Positions 45,414-47,735 of a DNA stretch of 47,735 bases are shown in pieces. The stretch is taken from assembly GCA_945905295.1 (NCBI GenBank), contig CAMDPX010000026.1, positions 1 to 47,735 of the forward strand, read 5' to 3'. The notes beneath the pieces are model-generated. The model had not been told where the DNA came from and did no database searches. It saw nothing but the letters and a program-made list of their open reading frames with translations. The first letter of the stretch is position 1. The number at the start of each line of letters is the position of its first letter. Source of the stretch: Planctomyces sp. SH-PL62 (lineage in GTDB: Bacteria > Planctomycetota > Planctomycetia > Planctomycetales > Planctomycetaceae). Made by a program: the position numbers and the translations under genes.

Positions 45414-47363
45414 ATGACCGCTCCATCCAATATCCCGCCGACGAATACCAAATCCGATGTGCCTGCCGCCGCTCCCAAAGCCGCGCCGCCCGCGCGCCAA
45501 GAGAGCGCTCGCGAGACGATCGAGTCCATCGCGGTCGCATTTCTGCTGGCGTTCTTGTTCCGCGCGTTCGAAGCCGAAGCGTTCGTGATTCCGACCGGCT
45601 CAATGGCCCCGACGTTGTATGGCCGGCACAAGGAAACGAACTGCAATCAGTGCGGGCATCTCATCACGATCGGTGCCAGCGAAGAGGTTGATGACAACGG
45701 CTATCTCAAGGGACGGCTGGAGTCTTCGCTCTGTCCGAATTGCCGAGCACCGAACTCCATCCGGAACGCGCCGGTGTTTCGCGGCGATCGGATCCTGGTC
45801 AACAAGTTTCCGTTTGAGCTGAAGGAACCGCGGCGCTGGGACGTCGTCGTCTTCAAGTACCCGGAGGAGCCGAAGACCAACTACATCAAGCGACTGGTCG
45901 GCCTGCCGAACGAAACGCTCATCATTCGCCAAGGGGATCTTTATCGAACGGAACCCGGAGGCGGTGAGACTCGCGTCGTGCGTAAGGCGGACCCGTACAA
46001 GCAGCGCGACGTTCAAATCCTGGTTCACGACAATGATTTTCCAGAGACGCCGTTGATCAAGAACGGCTGGCCGCATCGCTGGGCCGCCGTGGAACCGGCG
46101 GCGACCGATTCGGAAGCGATCGCGACCGGCAGCACGTCAACCACAGAGATCGCTGGTTGGAAAGAGACCAACGACGGCTGGCAGTCCTTGGAAAAGAAAC
46201 ACGCTTTTGCACTTCAGGGAGACGCGGCGAATGGACCTCGTCTGCAATGGCTGCGATATCGGCATTTCGTCCCCACACCGGAGGTCTGGCGAGCGGCGCT
46301 CAAGTCGGATGATGGGGACCGACTGAGTGACTTCGGCACGAATGGAGCCGCTGCGCTGAAACGGCCCAAGGCGCAGTTGGTTACCGATTTCTGTGGCTAC
46401 AACGCTTTCTCGGCGGCGCAGGACATTGATCTCGACAGCTATTTTTGGGTTGGTGATTTGTCGATTTCCTGTGACGTGCAGATCGACAAACTCAGTGAGA
46501 ATCCCGAACTGCTGCTGGAGCTCAACGAAGGGGTGCATCGCTTTCGCTGCCGGATCGATCCGAAAACCGGCGAAGCTCAGTTGCAGCGAATCGTGTGGCT
46601 GAATCAATCCGCAGAGGACGTGGAAGTGCTCGCGAAAGCAACCACTTCGGTCGTCGGCACCGGCCAGCATCGCATCGAGTTCGCCAACGTCGATCAACGG
46701 CTCAGTCTGTGGATTGATGGGAGCTTGATCGACTTCGGACCAAAGGCGGAATACACGCTCTCGGAGATCGAGAACCTCGGACCGCAAGAAGAGGATTTGA
46801 CGCCCGTCGGAATCGCGGCGCGCGGGATGAACGTGGAAGTCGCGCATCTGCAGATTCATCGCGACATCTACTATCGCAGCAGTCACGCGCTGGATTGGGG
46901 AGCCGATCAAGAAGAGTGGACTCCGTGCTCTTCGCATCAGCACCTGCGATCTCTGCTGACGGACCCGATTGCGTGGGGTGAGTCATACAAGGCGTGCAGC
47001 CACGAGGCGCGGTTCGACCTCGGTCCCGACGAGTTCATGATGCTGGGGGATAACAGCCCGCGCAGCAAAGACAGCCGCCTGTGGGGGAACGATCGCCGAG
47101 CGGAACATCGTCACGCGGTCCCTCGTTCTGCTCTGGTGGGCAAGGCGTTCTACATCTATTGGCCTCACGGCCAACCGTTCCTGAATGGCGGCGAGGGATA
47201 TGCCGTTTGGAATCACAAGCAATTCGAGACGAAGCGCCGACCAAACGGCCGAGCGGAGCAACATGCGGACGGTTCGCCCGTCATTGAAAAAGTGTCCACG
47301 GATTATCCCGACGTCCGCTTGCCGTTCTATCCGAACGTCGGCCGGATGCAGCGGATTCGCTGA
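45414..47363 (+). CDS. lepB: Signal peptidase I paralogue, enlarged
   Basis: 649 residues. Proline-rich cytoplasmic segment, transmembrane helix (about 38-52), Ser63 in PTGSMAPTLYG, Lys159 in NYIKRLVGLPNE, and LGDNSPRSKDSR near the end. A zinc-ribbon-like pair is present at Cys77/80 and Cys107/110. The insert before the terminal box is about 380 residues, with a LamG-like region (DIDLDSYFWVGDLSISCDV, HRIEFANVDQRLSLWIDGSLID). Both active residues are kept, so it should be active. The two copies share the architecture, so they arose by duplication with divergence of the insert. Confidence 0.92.
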   Translation: MTAPSNIPPTNTKSDVPAAAPKAAPPARQESARETIESIAVAFLLAFLFRAFEAEAFVIPTGSMAPTLYGRHKETNCNQCGHLITIGASEEVDDNGYLKGRLESSLCPNCRAPNSIRNAPVFRGDRILVNKFPFELKEPRRWDVVVFKYPEEPKTNYIKRLVGLPNETLIIRQGDLYRTEPGGGETRVVRKADPYKQRDVQILVHDNDFPETPLIKNGWPHRWAAVEPAATDSEAIATGSTSTTEIAGWKETNDGWQSLEKKHAFALQGDAANGPRLQWLRYRHFVPTPEVWRAALKSDDGDRLSDFGTNGAAALKRPKAQLVTDFCGYNAFSAAQDIDLDSYFWVGDLSISCDVQIDKLSENPELLLELNEGVHRFRCRIDPKTGEAQLQRIVWLNQSAEDVEVLAKATTSVVGTGQHRIEFANVDQRLSLWIDGSLIDFGPKAEYTLSEIENLGPQEEDLTPVGIAARGMNVEVAHLQIHRDIYYRSSHALDWGADQEEWTPCSSHQHLRSLLTDPIAWGESYKACSHEARFDLGPDEFMMLGDNSPRSKDSRLWGNDRRAEHRHAVPRSALVGKAFYIYWPHGQPFLNGGEGYAVWNHKQFETKRRPNGRAEQHADGSPVIEKVSTDYPDVRLPFYPNVGRMQRIR

Positions 47364-47408
47364 ATGATTTGAGTATTGAAATGGATGCGACCGGCATTTC
47401 GGTTTTGG

Positions 47409-47599
47409 CCCCAACGGGGACTGACTCGAAAGCCCAGGGCGACACCCTGGGTTAGTGCAAAACCAACAGGCAATAAGCCCCAACGGGGCGCAACTTTCAT
47501 CGCATCCGTGCAAGTTGCGCCCTTTCAGGGCTGAAGAATCTTTCTCGTTCGACCAACCCAGGGCGATGCCCTGGGCTTTCGAGTCACGCCCCGTTGGGC
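47409..47599. repeat. Nested palindromic element
   Basis: Outer arms CCCCAACGGGGACTGACTCG... and the inverse ending ACGCCCCGTTGGG carry hairpins CCCAGGG/CCCTGGG. An inner pair at 47476-47531 (AGCCCCAACGGGGCGCAACT) has a matching inverse. It fills the space after the second signal peptidase. Confidence 0.8.
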
Positions 47600-47616
47600 A
47601 ACGCCGTTAAGTATTT

Positions 47617-47735
47617 TTACATAGCGAGCGTTAGGTGCTGTTTGAGTTGGAGTTTGTGTTGTCGTGTGGCGGCGATGATGTTTGGTTTTCCGGCGTGAGG
47701 CTTGTCTTTGTTGTCGGGACGGTAGCGTGCTTGTT
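47617..47735 (-). CDS. C-terminal end of an unidentified gene, truncated by the window
   Basis: 39 codons ending ARYRPDNKDKPHAGKPNIIAATRQHKLQ then LKQHLTLAM before TAA. Basic and without stops up to the window edge. It could be a transposase tail, but I do not recognise it. Confidence 0.35.
   Translation of the reverse strand, partial: QARYRPDNKDKPHAGKPNIIAATRQHKLQLKQHLTLAM

Overview
This GC-rich window looks chromosomal and planctomycetal (phylum Planctomycetota). The evidence is gene content: two DUF1501 proteins, a secreted DUF1549/DUF1553 cytochrome-type protein, a 1303-residue propeller/HEAT/heme protein, two PQQ-type beta-propeller proteins, and many dispersed palindromic repeats, several translated in frame inside genes. 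Genus cannot be told from the sequence. No rRNA, tRNA or CRISPR array was seen.

Layout. 1-10.5 kb (minus strand): secreted heme/propeller genes (DUF1549/DUF1553, coiled coil, DUF4058, DUF1501, SGNH hydrolase, giant dehydrogenase-like protein). 10.5-17.7 kb: an accessory stretch with a small gene pair, a TIR-DinB fusion, an IS110-type transposase with a structured leader that could be its bridge RNA, a DNA methyltransferase with an overlapping unknown gene and a tandem DUF1801 protein. 18-24.2 kb: housekeeping genes asnB, zwf and rpsR, plus an unusual TPR protein with two RNA polymerase alpha-CTD-like modules. 24.3-31.2 kb (minus): DUF1501, HicAB, SET protein and two PQQ-type propellers. 31.5-39.96 kb (plus): lipoyl carrier (GcvH-like), two-cluster ferredoxin, class II terpene cyclase with a DxDD motif, two small proteins, a DUF116-polyprenyl synthase fusion, VapBC and cysK. 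40-47.4 kb: a secreted propeller, a coupled Rossmann/membrane pair, and two tandem, much enlarged signal peptidases I.

Two things stand out. First, about twenty-five palindromic elements of more than a dozen families lie between genes and, in at least six genes, inside the reading frame without breaking it. Many consist of two arms that each fold into a small hairpin, and copies differ by compensatory base changes, which points to selection on structure. Second, the lipoyl carrier / ferredoxin / terpene cyclase / DUF116-prenyl synthase cluster looks like an uncharacterised isoprenoid pathway coupled to iron-sulfur and lipoyl chemistry. All functions are inferred from motifs and context; no database search was possible.
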